DNA from: JBBRHQ01 sp963781345
GTDB lineage: Bacteria; Actinomycetota; Thermoleophilia; Solirubrobacterales; 70-9
Assembly: GCA_963781345.1 (NCBI GenBank)
Contig: CAWAFQ010000003.1
Coordinates: forward strand, 62,001-126,000
Length of the DNA stretch: 64,000 nucleotides
Direction: 5' to 3'
The notes under the pieces were generated by a model, which was not told the origin of the DNA, did not search any database, and saw nothing but the letters and a program-made list of their open reading frames with translations. Of the stretch, positions 7,100 to 16,091 are shown one piece after another (position 1 is the first letter of the stretch; the number at the start of each line of letters is the position of its first letter). The position numbers and the translations under genes were made by a program.

Positions 7100-9289
7100 T
7101 CACTGCGGATCGACGTCGACGCCGATGGCGACATCGCGCAACTCACGCGCCGCGGCCATCGCCTCGACCACGCCGCGAACCGCCTCCACGGTCGCCCTGC
7201 GGTCCTCCGCCTTCAGCAGCAGCCGTCGCCGATGGCGGTTGCGGACACGAAACATCGGCGCCGGCCCCAGCAGCTCGGTCGTCTCGGGCACGGCCGGCTC
7301 CAGCGCATCTCGCAGCCGCCCCGACGCGAGGTCGAGCGGCTCGGTCGCCTCGCAGGAGAGCCCGATCCTGACCAGGTGCGAGTAGGGCGGATAGCGAAGG
7401 GCCCGGCGGCGCTCGAGCTCGCCGGCGAGGAAGCCGACCGTGTCGTGGCGAGAAGCGTGAGAGATGCTCGGGGCATCGGGCGCCAGCGTCTGCACCATCA
7501 CCTCCCCTCCGGCCTCGCCACGGCCGCTTCGCCCGGCGAGCTGGGCGACGAGGGCGAAGGTCCGCTCCTCGGCGCGGAAGTCGGGGAAGCGCAGGGTTGC
7601 ATCGGCGTCGAGGACGACGCTGAGGGTGACGTCGGGGAAGTCGTGGCCCTTGGCCACCATCTGAGTACCGACGAGGACCGCCGAGGGCGCGCGCTCGAAC
7701 TCGGCGAGGATGCGCGCGTGGGCGCCGCGCTCCCCGGCGCTGTCGGAGTCCAGGCGCAGGATCGGCATCGGGCGCAGGCGCTGGTGCAGAAGCTCCTCGA
7801 TCCGCTCGGTGCCCGCGCCGGCGCGGGAGAGACTGACCGAGGCGCAGTCCGGGCAGACGCCGGGCAGCGGCTCGCTGTGCGCGCAGTGATGGCAGACCAG
7901 GGTGGCGCTGCGGCGATGGGTGATCAGCGAGACGTCGCAGTTCGGGCAGTCCCAGTGACGCCCGCAGGAGCGGCAGGTGAGCCAGGGCGCGAAACCGCGG
8001 CGGTTGATGAGGACAATCGCCTTGCTTGCGCCCGAGCGCACCTCCTCGAGCGCGTCGAGGGTCCGAATGTGCAGCGGGCCGCCGCGAGCGTCCGCGGTTC
8101 GCATGTCGACCACCTCGACAGGTGGAAGCCCACGGCCGTCCACCCGCCGCGGCAGCTCGAGTCGTGGCAGCGCACTCCAGCTCTCGGGCCGCGGTGTGGC
8201 GCTACCGGCCACGAGCACGGCCCCGCGGTCCGCCGTCCTCTTCGAGGCGACGACCCGCGCGTCGTAGCAGGGATCTCCCTCCTGCTTGTAGGAGGGATCG
8301 TGCTCCTCGTCGATGACGATCAGGCCGAGATCGCGCACCGGTGCAAAGACGGCCGAGCGCGGGCCGACGCAGACCTGGGCCTCGCCGTTGCGCAGCCGCT
8401 GCCACTCGTCATAGCGCTCGCCCGCGGCCATCGCCGAGTGCAGGACCGCGATCCGGTCGCCGAGCCGCTCGCCGAAGCGGGCGACCGCCTGCGGCGTCAG
8501 GCCGATCTCGGGAACGAGGACGATCGCCCCCCTGCCGCGCTCGAGCGCGGCCTCCACCGCGGCGAGATAGACCTCGGTCTTGCCCGAGCCGGTGACCCCG
8601 TAGAGCAGCAGCTCCCGCTCCGTTCCCGCCACCCCGTCGAGCGCCGCCTCGATCCCGGCGACCGCGCCGAGCTGGTCCTCGGTCAGCTCGACCGGGCCGC
8701 GCGACCCCCCGACGCTGACGTGGTCGGGACGCCGCCTCACACGCACGGTCGAGGTCTGGACCAGGCCCCTGCGCTCGAGGCGCCGCAGGGTCGCGCGATC
8801 GGCTCCGGCCCGCTCTGAGAGCTCAGACCCGCTGCGCTCCCCTCCTCGAAGCTCCTCGAGCACGGCCGACTGGCGCGGGCCGAGCCGCTCGCCGGCCGCC
8901 TCGGCGGCCTCGCCGGCGGCGGTGATCGACGCCCGCAGCTCGGTCCGCGCCCTGACCGCGGCGCCGGCGGTCCCGGTTCCGGGGGGAAGGACCAGCTGCA
9001 GCCCCCGCGAGGGGGTCGAGCAGTACTCGGCGGCGACCCACAGTCCGAGGCCGACGAGCTCCGCCGTGGCGCCGGACTCGAGCGCCTCCAGCGGCTCCGC
9101 CAGGCGCTCGGGGGCGAGCTCGGAGCTCTCCGCCATCTCGACGACCACACCGAGGATCCGGCGCGGTCCGAAGGGCACCCGCAGGACCGTGCCGACCCCG
9201 ACCCCGTCCATCCGTGCCGGCAGGCGGTAGTCGAAGGGGCCCCGCAGCGCACGGGCAGTCGTCAGCGGCTCGACCCTGGCGATCGTCAC
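7100..9289 (-). CDS. priA: Primosomal protein N' (replication restart helicase PriA)
   Basis: 729 residues. The N-terminal DNA-binding domain (FDYRLPARMDGVGVGTVLRV) precedes a superfamily 2 helicase core: Walker A GVTGSGKTEVYL, Walker B/DEEH (VIDEEHDPSYKQ), motif III LVAGSATP, and helicase C with GRSGRGEAGG. Between the helicase halves sits the zinc-binding insert, with cysteines in CRSC, CPNC, CHHC and CPDC. PriA reloads the replisome at stalled forks. Here it is the first gene of a minus-strand run priA-def-fmt-rsmB. The GTG start at 9289 has no clear Shine-Dalgarno sequence and lies 57 bp from a divergent gene. Confidence 0.96.
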   Translation of the reverse strand: MTIARVEPLTTARALRGPFDYRLPARMDGVGVGTVLRVPFGPRRILGVVVEMAESSELAPERLAEPLEALESGATAELVGLGLWVAAEYCSTPSRGLQLVLPPGTGTAGAAVRARTELRASITAAGEAAEAAGERLGPRQSAVLEELRGGERSGSELSERAGADRATLRRLERRGLVQTSTVRVRRRPDHVSVGGSRGPVELTEDQLGAVAGIEAALDGVAGTERELLLYGVTGSGKTEVYLAAVEAALERGRGAIVLVPEIGLTPQAVARFGERLGDRIAVLHSAMAAGERYDEWQRLRNGEAQVCVGPRSAVFAPVRDLGLIVIDEEHDPSYKQEGDPCYDARVVASKRTADRGAVLVAGSATPRPESWSALPRLELPRRVDGRGLPPVEVVDMRTADARGGPLHIRTLDALEEVRSGASKAIVLINRRGFAPWLTCRSCGRHWDCPNCDVSLITHRRSATLVCHHCAHSEPLPGVCPDCASVSLSRAGAGTERIEELLHQRLRPMPILRLDSDSAGERGAHARILAEFERAPSAVLVGTQMVAKGHDFPDVTLSVVLDADATLRFPDFRAEERTFALVAQLAGRSGRGEAGGEVMVQTLAPDAPSISHASRHDTVGFLAGELERRRALRYPPYSHLVRIGLSCEATEPLDLASGRLRDALEPAVPETTELLGPAPMFRVRNRHRRRLLLKAEDRRATVEAVRGVVEAMAAARELRDVAIGVDVDPQ

Positions 9290-9346
9290 CCGTCCAAGTT
9301 AGGCGAGGGCTCGGCGGAGGGGGCACCTGCCGTCGGGGGAGCGATT

Positions 9347-9895
9347 ATGCTGGCGCCCATGTCGATCAATCTGCACCCGGGAGAGCGGGTCATCTTCGAA
9401 GGCCACCCCTCGTGGAGGGCGATACTCGGCTTCTATCTGAAGGGATTGCTGATCGCGATTGTCGCGGGCGTGATCGCCAAGCTCATCGACGGTGGCGCCA
9501 CAACCGTCTTCGGAGTTGTATTTGTGATCCTCGTGGTCGTCCTCCTGGTCGGGTTCATGAAAAGGGTCGCGACGACCTACTCGATCACCGACCGCAGGCT
9601 CAACATCAAGCGGGGAATCATCTCCCGTGAGATCCAGGAGACGCGGCTGGAGCGGGTCCAGAACGTCAACTTCGTCCAGTCCGTCTACCAGCGCCTGATG
9701 CAGATCGGCGACGTCGACTTCGACACCGCCGGAAGCGACGACTACATGTTCATCTTCGCAGGGGTCGCCAACCCCGAAGAGGTGGTCCACAAGGTCGACC
9801 AGGCGACCGGTGCCGGCGCGGCCGGCGCCCAGGGGCTTGGCGAGGCAGCGCCCGTAGCCCGGCAGCAGCCACCTCCGCCCCAGCAGTCCTCCTGA
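9347..9895 (+). CDS. PH-domain (bPH_2/YdbS-like) membrane protein
   Basis: 182 residues: two hydrophobic helices (about residues 24-47 and 52-70) followed by a bacterial PH-like domain (RVATTYSITDRRLNIKRG, then ETRLERVQNVNF, DVDFDTAGSDDYMFIF) and a Pro/Gln-rich tail. The pattern matches the DUF304/bPH_2 family, whose molecular role is poorly known. ATG at 9347 is preceded by GGGGGAG at 9335-9341; a second in-frame ATG lies at 9359 without such a sequence. The gene is divergent from priA and forms, with the next gene, a plus-strand island in a minus-strand region. Confidence 0.85.
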   Translation: MLAPMSINLHPGERVIFEGHPSWRAILGFYLKGLLIAIVAGVIAKLIDGGATTVFGVVFVILVVVLLVGFMKRVATTYSITDRRLNIKRGIISREIQETRLERVQNVNFVQSVYQRLMQIGDVDFDTAGSDDYMFIFAGVANPEEVVHKVDQATGAGAAGAQGLGEAAPVARQQPPPPQQSS

Positions 9896-9981
9896 CCACG
9901 GTGGGGGACCGGCCGCTCCGCAAGGCCCCAGCGTGGGTTGGGCGTTCGGGCTTTTCGAGGACGCGCCCCCACGCCCCGACG

Positions 9982-12321
9982 ATGAGAGCCATCCGGACGA
10001 TAATCGCGATCTGCGCGCTGAGCGCGGCCGCGGCGCTTGCGCCGGCGGCCGCCGGGGCGGCGACCTTCACCGTCAACCAGACCTCTGATTTCGCCGACAC
10101 CTCGCTCGACGGGCTCTGCGACACGGCCCCGGCCAGCGGGCTGCAGTGCTCGCTGCGGGCGGCGCTCGAGGAGTCGAACTCGGCGCCCGGCCTCGACTCG
10201 ATCGCCTTCGACGGGACCCCCTTCAATGGCCAGGTGGGGGATCTGATCTCGCTCGGCGTCGCCCTGCCCCAGATCACCTCCCCGGTCCACATCGACGCCG
10301 GCAACTGCGGCAGCGCCAGCTCGCCGCGCCCGTGCGCCGGAATCGACGCCAACGGCCTTGCCGGCCTCACCGGCGAGGCCAACGGGATCGGTGTCCGCGG
10401 CCTGGCGATATACGACGCGGGCACGGCTCTTGACTGGAAGGCGGACGCGCTCGACCTCTCCAACACATGGCTCGGAGTGGACCTCAGTGCGGCCGCGGGG
10501 CCGGCCGTCTCGAACACGGTCGGGATCTCGCTCGAGGGCGACACGGCCGCGATCGGCGGCACCGAGGCGGCGGACCGAAACGTGATCTCGAACAGCTCCG
10601 ACACCGGACTGCGGATCCCCAGCGGAGACAACAACTCCGTCGAGGGCAGCTACTTCGGCGTTCTCCCCGACGGCGTCACCGCGGCCGCGAACGGGTTCGG
10701 GGGCCCCGGTGGCGACAACGTTGAGATCGTCGGCGTCGCGGCCGCGGGGGCGCCGACCGGAAACGTGATCGGCGCCAGCATCGGCGGCAGCGCCCAGTCG
10801 AGCGCCGCCTGCGACGAGGGCTGCAACCTGATCGCCGCCGCGGACGCCGACGGGATCGACCTCGGGGGAGACGGCGGCGGCGAGTCCCCCGCCGGGAGGA
10901 CCCAGGTCAAGGGCAACCTGATCGGGATCGCCGCAGACGGGACCAGGGCGCTCCCCAACAGCGGGGCCGGAGTCGAGGTCGGCGACGCGGCCGAGGTGAC
11001 CGTGGGCGGCCCGCTCCCCGGTGATCGCAACCACTTCTACGGGGGCGCAGCGGGTGTCTCGGAGGGAACCGGCGCGGCCAACCTCCTCGTTCGGGGAAAC
11101 AGCTTCGGCCTCGCCGGAACCGACTCGGGGGCGCCACTCGTCGGCGGCATCGCGACGCCTTCGCCGTCGCCGGCCGCCGTGCTCCGCTCGAACATGGGCG
11201 AACCTGCGGTCTTCACCCGCAACCGGATCTCGGCAGCCGCAGCCGCAGCCGCCGCGCTTCAGGCGTCGGGCCCCGGCGCCGTGCTCACCGGCAACGTGCT
11301 CGGGATCGGCGGCGGCGGTGAGGATCTCCCCGCGGCCCAGGTGGGGATCCTCGTCACCGCCGATGACGTCACCGTCGGCGGCGCCGCGTCCGGGGACGGG
11401 AACACGATCGCCAACGCCACCGTCGCCGGCATCCTCATCGCCGGCGCCGACCGCACGGAGGTCAAGGGCAACCTGATCGGCACCGACGCAAACGGCGCAG
11501 GCGGCTACGGCAACGCCAGCGGGATCAGGGTCGCGACCGGAGGCGACTCCGCGCTGGGAAACCGCGTCGGCGGGGACCTGCCGCGGGAGGGCAACGAGAT
11601 CTCCAACAGCACCGGCACCGCGATCGAGATCAGCGGCGACGGCAATGACGGCAACCTGCTCGCGGGGAATACCGGCCGAGCCAACGGCGGCATCTTCATC
11701 GATCTCTCTCCGATCTCGGGCGCCGGCGTCGGGCCCACCGCGGCCAACGCTGCCATCGCCGCGCCGATCGTCGACACCGGCGGCACCACCGAGTCGATCT
11801 CCGGAACCGCCGGCGCCGGCGCGACGGTCAGGGTCTACCTCAGTGCCGGCGTCGCCTTCGGGGCGGTCCCGGGGCGAGTAGACGGCCTCGTCGGCATCGC
11901 CACCGCCTCCCCCACCGGCGACTGGGAGCTCACCTGCCCCTCACCCGGCTGCGATGCCCCGGTCCCCGCCGGAAAGCTGCTGACGGCGACCCAGTCTGAT
12001 GCGGCCGGCGATACCTCCGAGCTCGCCGACGCGGTCGGCTACACCGATGTCACCCCGCCGCAGACGACCATCACCGCAGGACCAAAGGGCCCGACCCGCA
12101 AACGCAGAGCCAGGTTCGTCTTCACCTCGCGCGAGCCCGGCTCGGCCTTCCAGTGCAGACTGGACCAGAAGCCCTGGAGGCTCTGCCGCTCGCCCCGCAC
12201 CTACCGCCGGCTGAAGGCCGGCCGCCACTACTTCTCCGTCAAGGCGACCGACAGCGGCGGCAACACCGACCTCTCGCCGGTGGGCCGGAGCTTCAGGATT
12301 CTCGAAAGGAAGCGGCGCTAG
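9982..12321 (+). CDS. Secreted CSLREA-type right-handed beta-helix protein
   Basis: 779 residues. Signal peptide at 1-27 (MRAIRTIIAICALSAAAALA then AAGAAT). The mature N-terminus FTVNQTSDFADTSLDG followed by CSLRAALEESN is the CSLREA domain signature. The middle is made of degenerate parallel beta-helix repeats with recurring GNLIG(T/I)(D/A)A(N/D)G units (at about residues 310 and 495). After a linker near residue 690 comes an Ig-like module (TPPQTTITAGPKGPTRKRRA, SVKATDSGGNTDLSPVG) ending in a basic tail. The protein is probably exported and attached to or released from the envelope; ligand unknown. ATG 9982 was chosen because the signal peptide starts there. Confidence 0.85.
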   Translation: MRAIRTIIAICALSAAAALAPAAAGAATFTVNQTSDFADTSLDGLCDTAPASGLQCSLRAALEESNSAPGLDSIAFDGTPFNGQVGDLISLGVALPQITSPVHIDAGNCGSASSPRPCAGIDANGLAGLTGEANGIGVRGLAIYDAGTALDWKADALDLSNTWLGVDLSAAAGPAVSNTVGISLEGDTAAIGGTEAADRNVISNSSDTGLRIPSGDNNSVEGSYFGVLPDGVTAAANGFGGPGGDNVEIVGVAAAGAPTGNVIGASIGGSAQSSAACDEGCNLIAAADADGIDLGGDGGGESPAGRTQVKGNLIGIAADGTRALPNSGAGVEVGDAAEVTVGGPLPGDRNHFYGGAAGVSEGTGAANLLVRGNSFGLAGTDSGAPLVGGIATPSPSPAAVLRSNMGEPAVFTRNRISAAAAAAAALQASGPGAVLTGNVLGIGGGGEDLPAAQVGILVTADDVTVGGAASGDGNTIANATVAGILIAGADRTEVKGNLIGTDANGAGGYGNASGIRVATGGDSALGNRVGGDLPREGNEISNSTGTAIEISGDGNDGNLLAGNTGRANGGIFIDLSPISGAGVGPTAANAAIAAPIVDTGGTTESISGTAGAGATVRVYLSAGVAFGAVPGRVDGLVGIATASPTGDWELTCPSPGCDAPVPAGKLLTATQSDAAGDTSELADAVGYTDVTPPQTTITAGPKGPTRKRRARFVFTSREPGSAFQCRLDQKPWRLCRSPRTYRRLKAGRHYFSVKATDSGGNTDLSPVGRSFRILERKRR

Positions 12322-12337
12322 ATGGTTGTGAGGGAGG

Positions 12338-12355
12338 CGGCGCTGGCGAGCGCCG
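12338..12355. terminator. GC hairpin between convergent genes
   Basis: CGGCGCT and AGCGCCG form a 7-bp stem with a four-base loop in the 40-bp gap between the beta-helix gene and metK. There is no U-tract on either strand, so it is only a candidate bidirectional terminator. Confidence 0.4.
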
Positions 12356-12361
12356 GGCCCT

Positions 12362-13606
12362 TCAAGCGGGCGCCCCGGCCTCGGCGGCCCTGCGCAGCGC
12401 CTCGACCCGGTCGGTCCGCTCCCAGGTGAAGTCGGGGTCCTCGCGGCCGAAATGCCCGTAGGCGGCGGTCTTCTGGAAGATCGGGCGATGGAGGTCGAGG
12501 TAGCGGCGGAATGCGCCCGGCCGCAGGTCGAACTCGCTGCTGACGATCCTCGATATCTCGGCATCGGCGAGGCGGCCGGTGCCAAACGTGTCGACCATCA
12601 GCGAGACCGGGTGCGCAACCCCGATTGCATAGGCGACCTGGACCTCGCAGCGATCGGCGAGGCCGGCTGCGACGACGTTCTTGGCGACGTGGCGGACCGC
12701 GTACGCGGCCGAGCGGTCGACCTTCGAGGGATCCTTGCCCGAGAAGGCGCCGCCGCCGTGGCGGGCGGCGCCGCCGTAGGTGTCGACGATGATCTTTCGG
12801 CCGGTGAGGCCGGCGTCGCCGACGGGGCCGCCGATGACGAACTTGCCGGTCGGGTTGACGAGGAACTCGTCGTGCAGGGCTGTCTCGTCAAAGACACCCG
12901 GGTAGGCGCTGAGCACCGGTGTGACCACGTGCTCCCAGAGGTCGGGCTTGATCCTTGCCTCCGAATCGACGTCGGGATCGTGCTGGGTCGAGATCAGCAG
13001 CTTCTCGATCCCGACCGGGACGCCGTCCGCGTAGCGGACCGTGACCTGGGTCTTGCCGTCGGGTCGCAGATAGGGCAGCGTGCCGTCCTTGCGGACCGCG
13101 GTCAGCTGCTCGGCGAGCCGGTGCGCGATCTGGATCGGCATCGGCATCAGCGCCTCGGTCTCGTTGGTGGCGTAGCCGAACATCATCCCCTGGTCGCCGG
13201 CGCCGGCGACATCGAGCTCGTCCTCGTCGGAGGGATCGACCCGGGTCTCGTAGGCGTGATCGACCCCCTGGGCTATGTCGGGGGACTGCTCATCGATCGA
13301 GACGAGCACCGAGATGTGGTTGCAGTCGTAGCCGAGCCCGCCGTGGTCGTAGCCGATCCCGCGGACCGTCTCGCGCACGATCTCCGGGATGTTGAGATGC
13401 GCCCTGGTCGAGATCTCGCCGGAGACGACGGCCATGCCGGTGTTGACCAGCGTCTCGCAGGCGACCCGGCCCTCGGGATCCTCGCGCATGACCGCGTCGA
13501 GAACGCCATCGGAGATCTGGTCGCAGATCTTGTCCGGGTGGCCCTCGGTGACGGACTCCGAGGTGAACAGGTGCTCACCCTCGGCGAGCTGGTTTTTCTC
13601 AGGCAT
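12362..13606 (-). CDS. metK: S-adenosylmethionine synthetase
   Basis: 414 residues. Family motifs are intact: FTSESVTEGHPDKICDQISD (ATP/methionine binding), GAGDQGMMFGYA, and the P-loop-like GGAARHGGGAFSGKDPSKVD. It makes SAM from methionine and ATP. The ATG at 13606 is preceded by GGAG eight to twelve bases upstream. The 87-nt gap from der shows no SAM-riboswitch core that I can recognise. It is the last gene of the cmk-der-metK run and faces the beta-helix gene tail to tail. Confidence 0.97.
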   Translation of the reverse strand: MPEKNQLAEGEHLFTSESVTEGHPDKICDQISDGVLDAVMREDPEGRVACETLVNTGMAVVSGEISTRAHLNIPEIVRETVRGIGYDHGGLGYDCNHISVLVSIDEQSPDIAQGVDHAYETRVDPSDEDELDVAGAGDQGMMFGYATNETEALMPMPIQIAHRLAEQLTAVRKDGTLPYLRPDGKTQVTVRYADGVPVGIEKLLISTQHDPDVDSEARIKPDLWEHVVTPVLSAYPGVFDETALHDEFLVNPTGKFVIGGPVGDAGLTGRKIIVDTYGGAARHGGGAFSGKDPSKVDRSAAYAVRHVAKNVVAAGLADRCEVQVAYAIGVAHPVSLMVDTFGTGRLADAEISRIVSSEFDLRPGAFRRYLDLHRPIFQKTAAYGHFGREDPDFTWERTDRVEALRRAAEAGAPA

Positions 13607-13693
13607 CTGGAAGTTTCTCCTTGGTTTCTGAGTTAGAGCCCGGCTTGGCCGAACATCCGCCTTCCGAGGTCGACGAAGAGTAGCCGTCCACAC

Positions 13694-15019
13694 TCAGGAG
13701 CGGTTGCGGCCGCTGTGCGGGACGAAATCGATCACTATCGGTACCCCGTCGAGGGAGTAGGCCTCGCGCAGGCGGTTCTCGAGGTGGAAGGCCCAGTCGC
13801 GCGAGATCAGCCGCCGGTCGTTGACCTGGATCGCGATCCGCGTCGGGGCCTCTCCGATCTGGGCCGCGTAATAGAGGCGAAGGCGGCGCCCGCGCTTCGA
13901 CGGCGGCGGGGTCTTCGCGGTGACGTCGGCGACGAAGCGGTTCAGCTCGGGGGTCGGGATCCGAGTCTTGGCGCGGTCGGCGAGCTCGAGCGCGCGGCCG
14001 AGCAGGCCACTGACGTTGCGACCGCTCAGCGCCGAGCAGGTGACGACCTCGGGCCGCAGGCGCAGCTTGCGCTCGACCCGGGCCCTGGCGTCGTCGATAT
14101 CGGTGCGGGTGATGTCCCACTTGTTCAGCAGCAGCAGCGTCGCGCAATTCGACTTCATCGCCAGCTCGCCGACCCGCAGGTCCTCCGCCGTCACCCCCTC
14201 GGAGGCGTCGCAGACGACGATCGCGACGTCGGCGCGCTCGACTGCATGCTCGGAGCGAAGCTGCGCGTAGTAGTCAACCGTCCCGGCGACCTTCGAGCGC
14301 CGCCTGAGGCCGGCCGTGTCGACCAGCACCGCGTCGCGGCCCTCGTAGCTGACGTCGGTGTCGATCGAGTCGCGAGTGGTGCCCGCCTTCTCGGAGACGA
14401 TCACCCGATCGGCCCCGAGCAGGGCGTTGAGCAGAGATGACTTGCCGACGTTCGGCCGGCCGATGATCGCGATCCGCGGAATCCCGTCGTCATCGATCCG
14501 GGTGCCGGCGCCGCCGAGGCCCTCGACGACCCGGTCGAGGAGGTCGCCGGTGCCGATGCCGTGGGTCGCCGACACCGGCATCGGCTCCCCGAGGCCAAGG
14601 CCGTGGAACTCCGCCGCGAGGTAGGACTCCTCCGGGCGATCGACCTTGTTCGATGCGACGAGGACCGGCACGTCCGCCCCGCGCAGGGTCGCCGCCAGCT
14701 CGGAGTCCCCCGCCCGCAGCCCCGCTCGCGCGTCGACCACCATCAGGACCACGTCGGCCTCGGTGATCGCCTCCCTCGCCTGGCGCTGCACATCCCTCGC
14801 AAGCTCCGCCTCGTCGGCGAGATCGATGCCGCCGGTGTCGATCAGGTCAAAGGATGCGCCGTTCCACTCGCAGCGCAGCCGCTTTCGGTCCCGCGTCACC
14901 CCCGGCTCGGCGTGGGTGACAGCCTCGCGCCCGCCCGCGAGGCGGTTGACGAGGGCGCTCTTGCCGACGTTCGGAAAGCCGACCACAGCGACCGAGGGAA
15001 CGGCGCCCGTGCCGCTCAC
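13694..15019 (-). CDS. der: Ribosome assembly GTPase Der (EngA)
   Basis: 441 residues with two tandem GTPase domains, each with its own P-loop: GFPNVGKSALVNRL near residue 14 and GRPNVGKSSLLNALLG near residue 190, plus DTGG/DTAG G3 motifs and NKVD/NKWD G4 motifs. The C-terminal KH-like domain follows (near residue 355 onward). Der is needed for 50S maturation. GTG at 15019 overlaps the cmk stop (GTGA), as in the widespread cmk-der pairing. Confidence 0.97.
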   Translation of the reverse strand: MSGTGAVPSVAVVGFPNVGKSALVNRLAGGREAVTHAEPGVTRDRKRLRCEWNGASFDLIDTGGIDLADEAELARDVQRQAREAITEADVVLMVVDARAGLRAGDSELAATLRGADVPVLVASNKVDRPEESYLAAEFHGLGLGEPMPVSATHGIGTGDLLDRVVEGLGGAGTRIDDDGIPRIAIIGRPNVGKSSLLNALLGADRVIVSEKAGTTRDSIDTDVSYEGRDAVLVDTAGLRRRSKVAGTVDYYAQLRSEHAVERADVAIVVCDASEGVTAEDLRVGELAMKSNCATLLLLNKWDITRTDIDDARARVERKLRLRPEVVTCSALSGRNVSGLLGRALELADRAKTRIPTPELNRFVADVTAKTPPPSKRGRRLRLYYAAQIGEAPTRIAIQVNDRRLISRDWAFHLENRLREAYSLDGVPIVIDFVPHSGRNRS

Positions 15020-15663
15020 AACAGGCCCCTCTCGCCCGCCAGGTCAACCACGCGCGCGACGACCTGATCGAGGCTGAGGCCGGTCGTGTCGATCTCGACC
15101 GCGTCGGCGGCGACGCGCAGGGCCCCGTGCTCGCGCTCGCTGTCACGGCGATCGCGATCGCGCTGGGAGAGGAGCACGGCGCCGGGATCCTCGCCGCTCT
15201 GCGCGGCCCTGCGACGGGCCCGCTCGGGCTCCGAGGCGGTCAGGAACACCTTCAGCGGCGCCTCCGGGCTGACCACGGTCCCAATGTCGCGACCCTCGGC
15301 GACGTAGTCGCCCGCCGCGATCAGCGCCCGCTGGCGAGCGACCATCGCCTCTCGGACCCGGCGGTGGACCGAGACCCTCGAGGCTGCGGCGGAGACCGCC
15401 GGATCGCGGATCGCGCGATCGGTCTCACCCGGATCGCGCCCGGCGACCCGCACGATCCCGTCGCCAAACCCGATCTCGAGCGACTCGGCGATCTCGCCGA
15501 CGGCATCCGGGTCATCGAGGTCGACGCCCTGATCGAGCGCCTCCAGGGCGACGCAGCGATACATCGCTCCCGAGTCGAGATACGTGATCCCCAGGGCTGC
15601 GGCGGCCTCCTTTGCGACTGAGGACTTGCCGGCGCCGGCGGGGCCGTCTATTGCGATCACCAT
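15016..15663 (-). CDS. cmk: Cytidylate kinase
   Basis: 215 residues. P-loop GPAGAGKSSVAKEAA at the N-terminus, the YLDSGAMYR CMP-binding segment, and AEGRDIGTVV typical of bacterial CMP kinases. It phosphorylates CMP and dCMP. ATG at 15663. In many Gram-positives cmk directly follows aroA; here aroA and cmk are separated by two plus-strand genes (15729-17210). Confidence 0.96.
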   Translation of the reverse strand: MVIAIDGPAGAGKSSVAKEAAAALGITYLDSGAMYRCVALEALDQGVDLDDPDAVGEIAESLEIGFGDGIVRVAGRDPGETDRAIRDPAVSAAASRVSVHRRVREAMVARQRALIAAGDYVAEGRDIGTVVSPEAPLKVFLTASEPERARRRAAQSGEDPGAVLLSQRDRDRRDSEREHGALRVAADAVEIDTTGLSLDQVVARVVDLAGERGLL

Positions 15664-15728
15664 GGAGAGGAGCGTAGAGATGGCCCGGCAGGGATATCTT
15701 TGAGTGCCACCCGACCACGGAGGAGCAG

Positions 15729-16061
15729 ATGCAGAGCTGGGATCTCGGAGACCTCGACGTGAAGCCGCACCAGCCGGAGGTGATCGAGTCCGGCGACGAG
15801 GGTCGCGCGATCGTGATCGAGCTGCCGGTCGGCGAGAGGATGGGCGAGCACCAGGTCCACGAGCGAGCCTGGCTCCTGGTCGTCTCGGGTCGGGTCGAGG
15901 TCAGCGACTCGGCCGGGGGCAGCGCCTCCGGGGGCCCGGGCCTGCTGGCCGTCTTCGACCCCAACGAGCGCCACGAGGTCAGCGCCCTGGAGGATTCCCG
16001 CCTGCTGTTGCTGCTCTCGCCCTGGCCCGGTGTCGGGCATCCGAGCGAGAGCCCCGACTGA
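15729..16061 (+). CDS. Small cupin-domain protein
   Basis: 110 residues forming a single beta-barrel cupin: the first motif contains GERMGEHQVHERAWLLVVSGRVEV, shown here only by its key residues (H41, H44, E45), and the second FDPNERHEV. An excellent ribosome-binding site GGAGGAG at 15719-15725 sits in front of the ATG. Cupins of this size bind a metal and may act as sensors, isomerases or dioxygenases; the substrate cannot be inferred. It is probably co-transcribed with the acyl-CoA dehydrogenase-like gene 30 bp downstream. Confidence 0.8.
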   Translation: MQSWDLGDLDVKPHQPEVIESGDEGRAIVIELPVGERMGEHQVHERAWLLVVSGRVEVSDSAGGSASGGPGLLAVFDPNERHEVSALEDSRLLLLLSPWPGVGHPSESPD

Positions 16062-16091
16062 TCGCCCCGCACCCGTGAGCACCCCGCGCCC

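Noticed and set aside
7076..8818. A 580-codon plus-strand frame antisense to priA
   Set aside because: Opposes the helicase motifs of priA; shadow composition.
13607..13693. SAM riboswitch before metK
   Set aside because: The 87-nt gap is short and shows none of the conserved core segments I know from SAM riboswitches.
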